From an uncultured Hyphomicrobiales bacterium (GTDB lineage Bacteria > Pseudomonadota > Alphaproteobacteria > Rhizobiales > Beijerinckiaceae), in assembly GCA_903847605.1 (NCBI GenBank), contig CAINED010000061.1:27336-91335 (forward strand): a stretch of DNA of 64,000 nucleotides, written 5' to 3'. Below, piece by piece: positions 16,636-25,647 of the stretch. The notes under the pieces were generated by a model, which saw nothing but the letters and a program-made list of their open reading frames with translations, did no database searches and had not been told where the DNA came from. Within the stretch, counting starts at the first letter, position 1; every line of letters begins with the position of its first letter. Both the position numbers and the translations under genes were made by a program.

Positions 16636-18195
16636 ATGACTCACCACGGTAAAGGCCTGCGGCCTTTCGTTTCCCTCGTTGCGCTTGGGCTGGCGACTTC
16701 GGTCGCCGTTGCACAAGTACCGGCGCGCAGCGCGAACGCGCCGGTCAACGACCCCGATGCGGCCGCAACTGAAGAACGCGCGCGCAAGGCCTACAACGCA
16801 TCTGCGCAACAGTCGAAGAACATGCGGCTGGTGGGCGCGAACGATCTTGCCGGACGCACGGCCTACCAGCCCACAATCAAGGAACAGAACGGACGCTGGA
16901 TTCTCTACGTGGGTCATCACGGCGGTCGCGCCGTCAATCCGCTGACCAAAGAAATGGAAGAGAATGGAACCTCGATTCTCGACGTGACGAATCCTGCCAG
17001 TCCGAAGCTTCTCGTTCATGTGCCCGGGGACAAGGGCCGCGAGGTGCCGGGCCGCGAGGTAGGGGGCGCGCAGATGGTGCGCGTCTGTCGTGGCGACGAA
17101 TTGCCGAAGGGCGACAAGTCGAAGGTCTACATGCTCCGCAGCTTCGGCGACACCGGGCAGGAGATGTACGATGTCTCAAAGCCCGAAGCGCCCGTGCGTT
17201 TGTGGCGTCTCGACAACATCAAGAGCACGCACAAGAATTTCTGGGAATGCGACACGGGCATAGCCTATCTCGTTCATACCGGTGACGAGAGCAAATGGCG
17301 TATTCAGCGCATCACGAACATCTACGACCTCTCGGATCCCGCGAAGCCGCTAAAAATTCGAGAGTTCGGATTGCCCGAGCAATTGAAGACTTCGACTGGC
17401 TATCTCCCCGCTGCCATTCACGGCCCGATCTCGGCAGGACCTTCCGGCAATCGCGTCTTCTTTGGCTACGGGACGAACAGGCGCGGCGTCGCGCAGATCG
17501 TCGATCGCGAAAAGCTTTTGAAAGGGCCGGCCGAGATCACCGAGGAAAATCTGCGCGCAGCGGAGGTCGGGCGCATCACGCTGCCCGAATTCATCGGCGC
17601 GCATACGGCCTTCCCGCTCTATAATATCAAAGTGCCCGGCTTTGCCTCGGACACCGAGAAGGGAACTCGCAATTTCGTTGTCGTCGTCAACGAGACGAAT
17701 ATCACTGTCTGCGCCGAGCCGCGTCAGCTCGTCTATTTCGTCGATGTAACAGACGAATCGCGCCCGATCGGCGTGGCGACTTACGAGCCTAACGAGCGCA
17801 GCGGAAAATTCTGCGATCGCGGCGGGCGCTTCGGCGCGCACGCCAGCCATGAAAACATGACGCCGATATTCCATGGCAAGATCATGTTCTTCAGCTGGTT
17901 CAACGCTGGCGTGCGCATGGTCGATGTGCGCGATCCATACAAGCCCAGGGAACTCGGCTATTTCATTCCCGCAGTGAACCGTACAACCGATTATCGCTGC
18001 GCCGACGAGCGCAACAAGCGCGGCTGCGTCCGCGTCGTGCAGATCAACAACATGGAAGTGGACGACCGCGGCTACGTCTATGCCGTCGACCGCGCCAATT
18101 CCGGCGTTTTTGTTCTCGAAGTCACCGGTGAGGCCAGACGTATCGCCGACTTCAAATCGGCCAATGCCGCACGCAATCGCCAGGCACAGCGATAG
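16636..18195 (+). CDS. Exported LVIVD-repeat (beta-propeller-like) protein
   Basis: A 519-residue protein with an N-terminal signal peptide (hydrophobic stretch to about residue 26, AVAQ). Repeated units of the LVIVD type, a D-V-x-(D/N)-P pattern followed by a strand, occur near residues 112 (ILDVTNPASP), 176 (YDVSKPEAP), 228 (YDLSDPAKP), 366 (VDVTDESRP), 428 (VDVRDPYKP) and 490. Six such units suggest a propeller. Several Cys residues lie in the mature part, consistent with a periplasmic location. It could be a binding or scaffold subunit for the exported ThDP enzyme and cytochrome; a catalytic role is not evident. Confidence 0.8.
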   Translation: MTHHGKGLRPFVSLVALGLATSVAVAQVPARSANAPVNDPDAAATEERARKAYNASAQQSKNMRLVGANDLAGRTAYQPTIKEQNGRWILYVGHHGGRAVNPLTKEMEENGTSILDVTNPASPKLLVHVPGDKGREVPGREVGGAQMVRVCRGDELPKGDKSKVYMLRSFGDTGQEMYDVSKPEAPVRLWRLDNIKSTHKNFWECDTGIAYLVHTGDESKWRIQRITNIYDLSDPAKPLKIREFGLPEQLKTSTGYLPAAIHGPISAGPSGNRVFFGYGTNRRGVAQIVDREKLLKGPAEITEENLRAAEVGRITLPEFIGAHTAFPLYNIKVPGFASDTEKGTRNFVVVVNETNITVCAEPRQLVYFVDVTDESRPIGVATYEPNERSGKFCDRGGRFGAHASHENMTPIFHGKIMFFSWFNAGVRMVDVRDPYKPRELGYFIPAVNRTTDYRCADERNKRGCVRVVQINNMEVDDRGYVYAVDRANSGVFVLEVTGEARRIADFKSANAARNRQAQR

Positions 18196-18200
18196 GCGAG

Positions 18201-18959
18201 CTATCCGAGGAACCTTCCGCCATCGACGATGATGCGGCCGCCCGTCGTCATCGGCATGTGCGTGATGCAGGCCATGATGGCGAGCGCGACGTCTTCGGGC
18301 TCGGTCACGCGCTTCATCGGCGCCGAGGCGGCGATCTTTTCGAGTTCAGGCCGCCCGCGTCCCGCGACGAAATCCGTTGCGACCGCACCGGGCGAAACGC
18401 ACATCACCCGAATTTGCGGCCCGAGCACGCGCGCGAGCGCCAGCGATATATTGTCGATCGCGGCCTTCGAAGCGACATAAGCGATACTGCTGCCGGAACC
18501 CGTGAACGCCGAAACGGACGACACATTCACGATGACCGCGTTGCCCGTCTCTTTCATCAGCGGCGCACAGGAACGGATCATGGAGAAAGGTCCGCGCACA
18601 TTGGCAATGAGCATCTTGTCCATGAAGGCATCGTCGAGCGCATCGAGATTGCCGTGCGGGATGGGCCTGGTGAAGCCCGCCGAATTCACGAGGATATCGA
18701 GACGTCCGAAGGCATCGCGCGCCACCTTGCCCGATGCAGAAGTCGAAGCGCTATCCGCAAGATCGATCTTCAGGACAGCGTGACCCGAGCCCGGCAATTC
18801 CGACATCAGCTTGCGCGCGCGCTCTTCGCCACTGTTATAGCCGATCATCACGCGCGCGCCGGCGTCTGCGAGCATCCTCACGGTCGCCGCGCCGATGCCG
18901 TTGCTGCCGCCCGTCACCAGCGCGCATTTTCCCGTGAGATCGCCCGGCTTCGCTCTCAT
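18201..18959 (-). CDS. SDR family oxidoreductase
   Basis: A 252-residue classical SDR: TGGSNGIG near residue 16, NSAG near 95, Ser in NVSSVS and YVASK for catalysis, and a C-terminal GGRIIVDGG. It follows the molybdenum hydroxylase gene by 13 bases in the same direction, so the two are probably one transcript. It converges with the LVIVD-repeat gene, five bases away. Substrate not predictable. Confidence 0.88.
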   Translation of the reverse strand: MRAKPGDLTGKCALVTGGSNGIGAATVRMLADAGARVMIGYNSGEERARKLMSELPGSGHAVLKIDLADSASTSASGKVARDAFGRLDILVNSAGFTRPIPHGNLDALDDAFMDKMLIANVRGPFSMIRSCAPLMKETGNAVIVNVSSVSAFTGSGSSIAYVASKAAIDNISLALARVLGPQIRVMCVSPGAVATDFVAGRGRPELEKIAASAPMKRVTEPEDVALAIMACITHMPMTTGGRIIVDGGRFLG

Positions 18960-18972
18960 CTCGCCACCCCTG

Positions 18973-21273
18973 TTACAAGTGCTTGACGCCGCCAGCCTGA
19001 CGGATCGCCTGCCAGATGCGATGCGACGTATAGGGCAGGTCGAGCGTATGTACGCCGAGCGGACGCAAGGCGTCGATGACGGCGTTGGTGATAGTCGGCA
19101 CTGCGCCGGTCGCCCCGGCTTCGCCAACGCCCTTCGCGCCAAGTGGATTGGTCGGCGAAGGCACAGGCCTGTCGATCAGGGTCATCGGCGGAAGATCGGC
19201 TGCGCGCGGCATGAAATAATCCATGAACGAGCCGGACACGATCTGTCCGCCATCGTCATAGATGTAATGCTCGCCCATCACCTGGCCGAGGCCCTGCATG
19301 AAGCCTCCGACGACCTGCCCCTCGGCGAGCATGTGATTGATGATGTTGCCGCCGTCGTCGACCGCGATATAGGCGACGATGTCGATTTCGCCTGTCGCCG
19401 GATCGATCTCCACTTCCGCCACATGCGCCCCCGAAGGGAAGGAGTTCGCCACGGGAAGCTTTTCCGCGGCATCCAGCGGATTGCCCTCTTTCGTCGCGTA
19501 CTTCTTGGCGAGTTCGAGCAGTCCAACGGAAAGATCGGTGCCGCGCACGCGATACTTGCCCTTGTCGAATTCGATATCGCCAACGCCGGCTTCGAGATGT
19601 TTCGCTGCGAGTTCCTTGCCCTTGCGCACGACTTCATGGGCCGTCTTCACGAGAACGCCGCCATGATTCATCATCGAGCGCGAACCGATCGTGCCCGAAC
19701 CCGTGAGTTGCGACATTTCGGGATCGCCAGCACGGTAGGTGATGAGCTCGGGATCGATGCCGAAGACCTGTGCAACGACCTCCGGAAACACGGTTTCGTG
19801 GCCCTGTCCCGAAGGTCCGGAGACCGTGTAAAGCACGGGATTGCCTGATTCCCCGAACTTGATCATGCCGTCTTCCGGCGCAACGCCGCCGCCCGAGGGT
19901 TCGACAAACGTGCAGCAGCTGATGCCGCGCAATTTACCGTTCTTCGCCGATTGCTTGCGGCGTTTTTCGAAACCCTTCCAGTCCGCCGCCTTCAAGGCGT
20001 CAGCGAGAAGTCCCGGCGGATCGCCGCTGTCGTAAACGGCTCCGGTCGGAATCGTGTAGGGGAAAGCCTTCTTCGGAATGAGGTTGCGCTTGCGCAACTC
20101 GATACGGTCAATGCCGATTTCCCGCGCCGCCTCGTCGACAAGACGCTCGACGAGATAGGTCACGTTGGGGCGCGCCGCGCCGCGATAGGCGGTGGTCGGC
20201 GTCGTATTCGTCAGGACGAGCTGATGCACGCCGTAGAAGGCGGGGATCGTGTAGATATTGGTCGGATGCCGCGACGGTCCCGCCGTATTGATGAAAGCGC
20301 CGGCGCCCGACTGATAGCCGCCGACATCGACGATCCAGTGCGCCCGCAGGCCGAGCATCTTGCCGTCCTTGTCGAGTGCCAATTCGCCCGAGAGTTTCGC
20401 GGCGCGCGCATGATGATCGCTGATCATCGTTTCGGTGCGCGTCGACACCCATTTCACGGGCCGGCCCGTGAGTTTCGATGCGTACATGACGACGGGATAT
20501 TCCGCGTATGGTTCGCTGCGCACGCCGAAACCGCCGCCGACATCGAACGTATGCACCTTTACCTTGTCTTCTGTGACACCGACGGCGCTGGCGAGGCCGG
20601 GCCGCATCATCGTGATACCCTGCGTCGGCACATAGACGTCGTAGATGTCGCGCTTCTTGTCGTAATGGGCGACGGTGGCTTTCGGCTCCATGGGATTGCC
20701 GACGATGCGCGGCGCGTCGAGCACGATTTTCGTAACATGCGCCGCTTTGGCGAAGGCCTCATCCGCGGCTTTCTCGTTGCCGTATTCGAATTCGTAACAG
20801 ATGTTGCCGGGAATATGATCGTAGAGCTGCGGTGCGCCCGGTTTCATCGCGTCCCCGGTATCGATGACGCAGGGAAGCACATTGTAGTCGATGACGATCT
20901 TCTCGGCCGCATCCATCGCCGCCTCGAGACTGGTTGCGACGACAAAGGCGACACCCTGACCTGAGAACACGACCTTCTTCACTGCGAGAACGTCACGGCC
21001 CGTCGGAATGATCTTCTTGCCGCCGCGTCCTGGCGTCTGTTGCAATTGCGGCAGGGGTGCGAAATCGGCGGTGTCCTGCCCCGTGATGACTGCAAGCACG
21101 CCCGGATGCGCCTTGGCTTCGCTCGTATCGATGGAAAGGATTTCGGCGTGCGCGTGATCGGCGCGCAGGAAGACACCATGGGCCTCATTCGGAAGCGACC
21201 AGTCGGACGTATATTTTCCCTGCCCCGTCACCAGACGAAAATCTTCGCGGCGGCCTTTGAATTTTGCGCTCAT
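18973..21273 (-). CDS. Molybdenum hydroxylase large subunit (xanthine dehydrogenase/CoxL family)
   Basis: A 766-residue molybdopterin-binding subunit. It has the N-terminal a/b hammerhead-type domain (GQGKYTSDWSLP), the cofactor loop AYRGAAR near residue 360 and the active-site Glu718 in GVGEAGATGAVP. The loop is not the AYxCSFR of true carbon monoxide dehydrogenase, so another substrate is likely, such as an N-heterocycle, aldehyde or aromatic acid derivative. Full-length enzymes need an FAD subunit and a [2Fe-2S] subunit; neither is in this window. It is flanked by a TctC binding protein (33 bases upstream) and an SDR. Confidence 0.9.
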   Translation of the reverse strand: MSAKFKGRREDFRLVTGQGKYTSDWSLPNEAHGVFLRADHAHAEILSIDTSEAKAHPGVLAVITGQDTADFAPLPQLQQTPGRGGKKIIPTGRDVLAVKKVVFSGQGVAFVVATSLEAAMDAAEKIVIDYNVLPCVIDTGDAMKPGAPQLYDHIPGNICYEFEYGNEKAADEAFAKAAHVTKIVLDAPRIVGNPMEPKATVAHYDKKRDIYDVYVPTQGITMMRPGLASAVGVTEDKVKVHTFDVGGGFGVRSEPYAEYPVVMYASKLTGRPVKWVSTRTETMISDHHARAAKLSGELALDKDGKMLGLRAHWIVDVGGYQSGAGAFINTAGPSRHPTNIYTIPAFYGVHQLVLTNTTPTTAYRGAARPNVTYLVERLVDEAAREIGIDRIELRKRNLIPKKAFPYTIPTGAVYDSGDPPGLLADALKAADWKGFEKRRKQSAKNGKLRGISCCTFVEPSGGGVAPEDGMIKFGESGNPVLYTVSGPSGQGHETVFPEVVAQVFGIDPELITYRAGDPEMSQLTGSGTIGSRSMMNHGGVLVKTAHEVVRKGKELAAKHLEAGVGDIEFDKGKYRVRGTDLSVGLLELAKKYATKEGNPLDAAEKLPVANSFPSGAHVAEVEIDPATGEIDIVAYIAVDDGGNIINHMLAEGQVVGGFMQGLGQVMGEHYIYDDGGQIVSGSFMDYFMPRAADLPPMTLIDRPVPSPTNPLGAKGVGEAGATGAVPTITNAVIDALRPLGVHTLDLPYTSHRIWQAIRQAGGVKHL

Positions 21274-21305
21274 GGGAGTTCCTGTCGATCCGATGTGAAG
21301 GTGGG

Positions 21306-22331
21306 TTATTCGATAAGCGCTTTGGCGCGCTCGGCAAGATGCCTTGGCGTCGCCAGAACATTGGCGACGACTTTCTGGATGTCTTCGCCACGCACGGGCT
21401 CGACTTCGATCTGAAGTTTATTGGCTTCGGCCTGAAAGTCCTTGTCCTGCATGGTTTGATCGAAGGCGGCGCGCAAGGCGGCGAGCCGGTCTGCGGGTAT
21501 GCCGTTCGTCGCGAGCGGGCGGCCCAGCATCGTTCCGGAGACAACGAGATCAACGATTTTCTTCTCGTCTTCCGTCTTCACGAGTTCGGATACGGAGGGC
21601 ACGCCCGGCAAATCGGAAGGTTTCGGGCCGGCATAGACGAGCACCTTGATGTCGCCATTGCGGAGCCAGTCGGGCTTCGTCACTTTCCAGCTCGACCAGG
21701 TGTTGTTGCGCGCCTGAACCTCGTTGCGTTCCATCGCGAGATTGATGGCGTTGCCGCCCTGGTATCCCGTGACGATCTTGAATTTCGTGCCGACGAGTTC
21801 GTTGAGCATGAGAGGGAAGGAATAGGTGATCGCCCCCCTGCCACTGGCGCCTGCGACGATCTCTTTTTTCATCGCCTCCTGAATGGATGAGACGCCGGCA
21901 GTCTTCCATACCGTCATCGTTTCGACGGTTGGCGAGATCGAGCCGATCCACTGCAACTGCGCGGTATCGAAGATGATCGCCGAAACGCCCGCCGCCTGCA
22001 TGGCCGGGAAATTGTTGGCGATCATGCCGATATGGGTGCCGTCCTTTGGCGCAACCTGCAGCAGGTAGGCCACCATCTTCACGCCGCCCGCGCCAAGCAT
22101 GTTTTGCGGCACGATGTTCGGATTGCCGGGAATATGCTTGCCGATATAGCGCGCTACCAGGCGCGCATGCAGGTCGTATTCGCCGCCTACGCCGACACCA
22201 ATCAGCACATTGACCGTCTTGCCCTTGTAGAAAGAAGCTACCGGCTCGTTGACGGGCTGAGCAAGGGCCGCAATCGAGAAGGAAGACGCAAACAGGATCG
22301 CTGCAAAGCTTGGCGGTATCCAACCCTTCAA
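21306..22331 (-). CDS. TctC/Bug-type periplasmic solute-binding protein
   Basis: About 341 residues with a signal peptide (to about SIAALAQ) and the tripartite tricarboxylate transporter binding-protein fold. It belongs to the longer, divergent branch with FYKGKTV, GGEYDLHARLVARYIGKHIPGNP and NMLGAGG. The TTG start at 22331 is preferred because GGGGAGG lies five bases ahead; an ATG seven codons upstream has no ribosome site. It is the promoter-proximal gene of a unit with the molybdenum hydroxylase and SDR, so its ligand may be that enzyme's substrate. Confidence 0.87.
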   Translation of the reverse strand: MKGWIPPSFAAILFASSFSIAALAQPVNEPVASFYKGKTVNVLIGVGVGGEYDLHARLVARYIGKHIPGNPNIVPQNMLGAGGVKMVAYLLQVAPKDGTHIGMIANNFPAMQAAGVSAIIFDTAQLQWIGSISPTVETMTVWKTAGVSSIQEAMKKEIVAGASGRGAITYSFPLMLNELVGTKFKIVTGYQGGNAINLAMERNEVQARNNTWSSWKVTKPDWLRNGDIKVLVYAGPKPSDLPGVPSVSELVKTEDEKKIVDLVVSGTMLGRPLATNGIPADRLAALRAAFDQTMQDKDFQAEANKLQIEVEPVRGEDIQKVVANVLATPRHLAERAKALIE

Positions 22332-22371
22332 GAAAACCTCCCCGCGGTTCATCGCCGCACATTTCCTATCT

Positions 22372-22388
22372 GTTCCGGTATAAGGAAC
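22372..22388. promoter_or_regulatory. Inverted repeat in a divergent promoter region
   Basis: GTTCC and GGAAC form a perfect 5-base inverted repeat with a 7-base spacer, in the 196-base gap between two divergent TctC genes. Size and placement suit a dimeric repressor or activator site. No regulator is encoded nearby to pair with it. Confidence 0.3.
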
Positions 22389-22527
22389 ATCCTTGCATTA
22401 TAGGCGGTTCGGCCTGCCCCTTACAACGATTGTGGCGTTTTCTCCGGGATTGTCCCTATTTGCAGTCGAAGGCAAGTCCTGCCAAAAGGCCCGCAGAATG
22501 GGAACGGTGACCGTGAGGAGACGAAAC

Positions 22528-23556
22528 ATGCGCAACGGCCTCAAAACATCCGCCATAGCCGGTCTGGCAATCGGACTGTCTGTTTCGCAGGCAGCCCTCG
22601 CCCAGTCGTCCGATCAATTCTACAAGGGAAAGACCGTCACGATCACCATCGGGTTTTCCGCTGGCGGCACATACGATCTCTTCGGCCGACTGGTCTCCCG
22701 CCACATCGGCAAGCACATTCCCGGCAATCCCACGGTCATCGCGCAGAGCATGCCGGGCGCCGGCTCTTTCGTCGCCGCCAACTGGCTGTTCACTGTCGCG
22801 CCGAAGGACGGCACGGCCATCGGAATCGTCTCGCAGACGATCGCAATGGAAGAAGCGCTGAAGAACAAGGGCGTGCGCTACAAATCCGCCGAGTTCAACT
22901 GGATCGGCCGTGCCACATCCAACAACGAAGTGCAGGTCTTCTGGCACACATCCAAGGGCACAACGACTGACGGCGCCAAGACCGCCGAAATTCCCGTCGC
23001 CTCGACCGGTCCTGGTTCGCCATCGGAAACCTATCCCAAGCTGCTCAACGCCCTGATTGGCACGAAGTACAAGATCATCCGCGGCTACACCGGCTCGACT
23101 GCGGGTCTGCTCGCGATGGAGCGCGGCGAAGTCGATGGCGCGTTGACCTCGTGGAATACGATGAAGACGACGCGCAAGGCGCAGCTCGACGAGAAAAAGG
23201 CGTTTATTGCCGTTCAGTACGTTCTGAAGCGCGCTGCAGAACTGCCAAACGTGCCCGCCATCGTGGAATTGGCGAATAACGACACGGACCGCGCGCTTCT
23301 TACCTTCGCGGCGGCCAGCGGCGATATCGGCCGCGCCTTTCTCGCGCCTCCCGGCGTGCCGGCTGAGCGCATCAAGGCCTTGCGCGACGCCTTTGACGCC
23401 ACGATGAAGGATCCGGAATTGCTGGCCGAGGTGAACAAGGCGCAGCTCGATTTCGAGCCGGCGCCGGCCGCCGAAGTCGAACGGCTGGTAAAGGTGACTC
23501 TGGCGACACCTCCGGCCCTGATCGAGAAGATGGAAAAAATCCTCGCAGCGGAATGA
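22528..23556 (+). CDS. TctC/Bug-type periplasmic solute-binding protein
   Basis: A 342-residue binding protein of the same long branch as its divergent neighbour: signal peptide ending ALAQ, then FYKGKTVTITIGFSAGG, GKHIPGNPTVIAQSMPGAG and a conserved GYTGSTAGLLAMERGEVDG. GAGGAG lies seven bases ahead of the ATG at 22528, which decides this start over an upstream ATG at 22498. It is alone on its strand; the next gene converges on it after five bases. Confidence 0.9.
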   Translation: MRNGLKTSAIAGLAIGLSVSQAALAQSSDQFYKGKTVTITIGFSAGGTYDLFGRLVSRHIGKHIPGNPTVIAQSMPGAGSFVAANWLFTVAPKDGTAIGIVSQTIAMEEALKNKGVRYKSAEFNWIGRATSNNEVQVFWHTSKGTTTDGAKTAEIPVASTGPGSPSETYPKLLNALIGTKYKIIRGYTGSTAGLLAMERGEVDGALTSWNTMKTTRKAQLDEKKAFIAVQYVLKRAAELPNVPAIVELANNDTDRALLTFAAASGDIGRAFLAPPGVPAERIKALRDAFDATMKDPELLAEVNKAQLDFEPAPAAEVERLVKVTLATPPALIEKMEKILAAE

Positions 23557-23561
23557 GGTTC

Positions 23562-24536
23562 CTACTTCTTCGCCAAGCCCAATTTCTGAATGAGCGCGCC
23601 GATCTCCGCGCGGTCGGCAACGAGATACTTGTCCAACGCAGCGCCGGTTAATTCCATGGGATCGAAGAGTTCGTTCTTCTTCGCCATGTCCATATAAACC
23701 GGCGTTTTCGTTGCAGCGAGGAAGGCGTCGATGAGCTTCTTGCGCACGTCCGGCGGCAGGCCCTTGGGCGCAAGCATATATTGAATGGCGTTGCCCCTGT
23801 ACGGATAGCCCATCTCCATGAAGGTGGGGACATCCGGCGCTACATCGATACGGTCGGCTTCTCCCGACGCCAGCAGGCGCATCTTGCCGGCGCGGATATG
23901 TTCGCTGAAGGCAGCCGCCGAACCCATCCCCGCCGTGACGTGATTGGCGAGCACCGCATTGGTCACAGGCGCATCGCCATTGAGCGGCACGAGGTTCACA
24001 TCCAGCTTCTCGTGAATTAACACGGCGCGCGTGATGATGCCGCCCATTGTGCCCGGCCCGATATAGCCGATCGAGAGCTTGCCGGGATTGGCGCGCGCCT
24101 GCGCAACGAAGTCCTTGAAGGTCCTGATCGGGCTTTCGGCATTGATCATCACGCCCGCGCGCTGACGCCCGACCATGAGCAGCGCGTCGGTCTTTTCGAG
24201 CTGATCGGGCGCGACGTTGATGAAAAACGGCGCAATGGTAAGCGTCGAACTCGGCGTCGTGGCCACAGTATAGCCGTCCGCCGGCGCAGTGATCAGTTCG
24301 TTGATCGCCACGGACCCCGCCGCGCCGGCCTTGTTCACGACGATGATGTCGCGTCCCAGCGTTTTGCTGGCCTCCTGCGCAATCACGCGCGAAAGCACGT
24401 CGGTGGAGCCGCCTGCCGGAAAGCCCACCAGAATTCTGATCGGGCGGTTGGGAAACTCGCTTTGCGCATTCAACGTTGAGGAGACACAGACTCCTGCCAA
24501 CACGATTGCAGTCGCAATTCCGACGCGCGTACGCAT
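23562..24536 (-). CDS. TctC/Bug-type periplasmic solute-binding protein
   Basis: A 324-residue classical Bug protein: signal peptide (to LNAQ), then FPNRPIRILVGFPAGGSTDVLSR and NKAGAAGSVA, the loops that close over a carboxylate ligand. It has a GGGAGG ribosome site. It lies in tandem after another classical Bug gene (24582-25553) with 45 bases between, and the two are alike along their length, suggesting a duplication. The cargo is probably a small carboxylic or amino acid, uptake via TctAB or signalling being possible. Confidence 0.9.
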   Translation of the reverse strand: MRTRVGIATAIVLAGVCVSSTLNAQSEFPNRPIRILVGFPAGGSTDVLSRVIAQEASKTLGRDIIVVNKAGAAGSVAINELITAPADGYTVATTPSSTLTIAPFFINVAPDQLEKTDALLMVGRQRAGVMINAESPIRTFKDFVAQARANPGKLSIGYIGPGTMGGIITRAVLIHEKLDVNLVPLNGDAPVTNAVLANHVTAGMGSAAAFSEHIRAGKMRLLASGEADRIDVAPDVPTFMEMGYPYRGNAIQYMLAPKGLPPDVRKKLIDAFLAATKTPVYMDMAKKNELFDPMELTGAALDKYLVADRAEIGALIQKLGLAKK

Positions 24537-24581
24537 ATCGACCTCCCGTTTCGTCCGGCGCTTGCAGTTTGCTGCAGGCGC

Positions 24582-25553
24582 TTAGTTCTTTCCGAGTCCG
24601 AGCCTCTTCACCAATGCGATCGATTCCTCGCGATCCTTCTGGAAATAGGCGTCGAGTTCATCGCCCTTCATTTTTGTCGGCCAGTGCAGCACGTTTCGTT
24701 TCGCGATTTCTACAAAGGCTGGCGATTGCACCGCCTTCTCCAGCGCGTCGATGAGCTTCGCCTTGATCTCAGGGGGCGTCTTCTTCGGCGCCATGAAATA
24801 TTGCAGCGTGCCGGAATAAAGATTGTAGCCCTGCTCGATCAGCGTGGGCACATCCGGCGCGACATCGAGCCGCTCGTTGTCCATCGAAGCGATGAGGCGG
24901 AACGTGCCACCGCGAATCTGCTCGGCGAAACCGGCTGCCGATGTAGTGCCCGCCGCGACGTGGTTGCCCATCAACGCCTGCACGACAGGCGCATCGCCCT
25001 GCATGGGCACGAGATTGATGTCGGACTTTTCCTGCAGGATTATCGCCTGCATGAGCACCGCGACGCCGGTGCCGACGCCTGGCGTGCCGATCGAAATTGT
25101 ACCGGGTTTTGCTTTCGCCGCAGCGAGCAGATCCTTGACGTTGCGCAGCGGACTGTCGGCTCTCACGACAAGTCCCGTCCGCTGGCGTCCGGCGACGACG
25201 AGCGCCGAAGTCACGTCCAGCAAATCGCCGCGCACGTTCTGAAACAGCGGCGTCATCGTCATCACGCCGCTCGGCGTGAGCCCGATCGTATATCCGTCGG
25301 GATCGGCGTTGGCGACATCGGCCATCGCGATCGTCGCGGCGGCGCCGGGCTTGTTCACCACAAGCAGTTCCTGGCCGAGATGCTTGCGCGCTTCCTGCGC
25401 CGCCACACGCGCGAGCACGTCGGTCGAACCGCCCGGAGCGAAACCGACCATGATGCGAATGGGCTTACTGGGAAAATTCGCTTGCGCGAATGCGGATGCC
25501 GATCCCAACGCGATACTGCATGCGGCGAGCGCAACGACGAATTTTCCGGCCAT
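24582..25553 (-). CDS. TctC/Bug-type periplasmic solute-binding protein
   Basis: A 323-residue classical Bug protein with signal peptide (to AFAQ), FPSKPIRIMVGFAPGGSTDVLAR and NKPGAAATIA. It resembles the next gene downstream (23562-24536) through shared blocks such as GRQRTGLVVRADSPLR / GRQRAGVMINAESPIR, so the pair is a tandem duplicate. The start has a GGGAGG ribosome site. The quinone-oxidoreductase-like gene lies 94 bases upstream in the same direction. Confidence 0.9.
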   Translation of the reverse strand: MAGKFVVALAACSIALGSASAFAQANFPSKPIRIMVGFAPGGSTDVLARVAAQEARKHLGQELLVVNKPGAAATIAMADVANADPDGYTIGLTPSGVMTMTPLFQNVRGDLLDVTSALVVAGRQRTGLVVRADSPLRNVKDLLAAAKAKPGTISIGTPGVGTGVAVLMQAIILQEKSDINLVPMQGDAPVVQALMGNHVAAGTTSAAGFAEQIRGGTFRLIASMDNERLDVAPDVPTLIEQGYNLYSGTLQYFMAPKKTPPEIKAKLIDALEKAVQSPAFVEIAKRNVLHWPTKMKGDELDAYFQKDREESIALVKRLGLGKN

Positions 25554-25647
25554 CTATTCCTCCCTCCAGGCGGCCGCACGCGTGCGCCGACTTTGATTGG
25601 AAGGTTACGGGAGCCGTCGCCGCTGCACAAGCGTGAGATGTGCGAGA

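Noticed and set aside
18973..21273. Carbon monoxide dehydrogenase large subunit
   Set aside because: The cofactor loop reads AYRGAAR and not AYxCSFR of form I enzymes, and no CoxS/CoxM genes are present.
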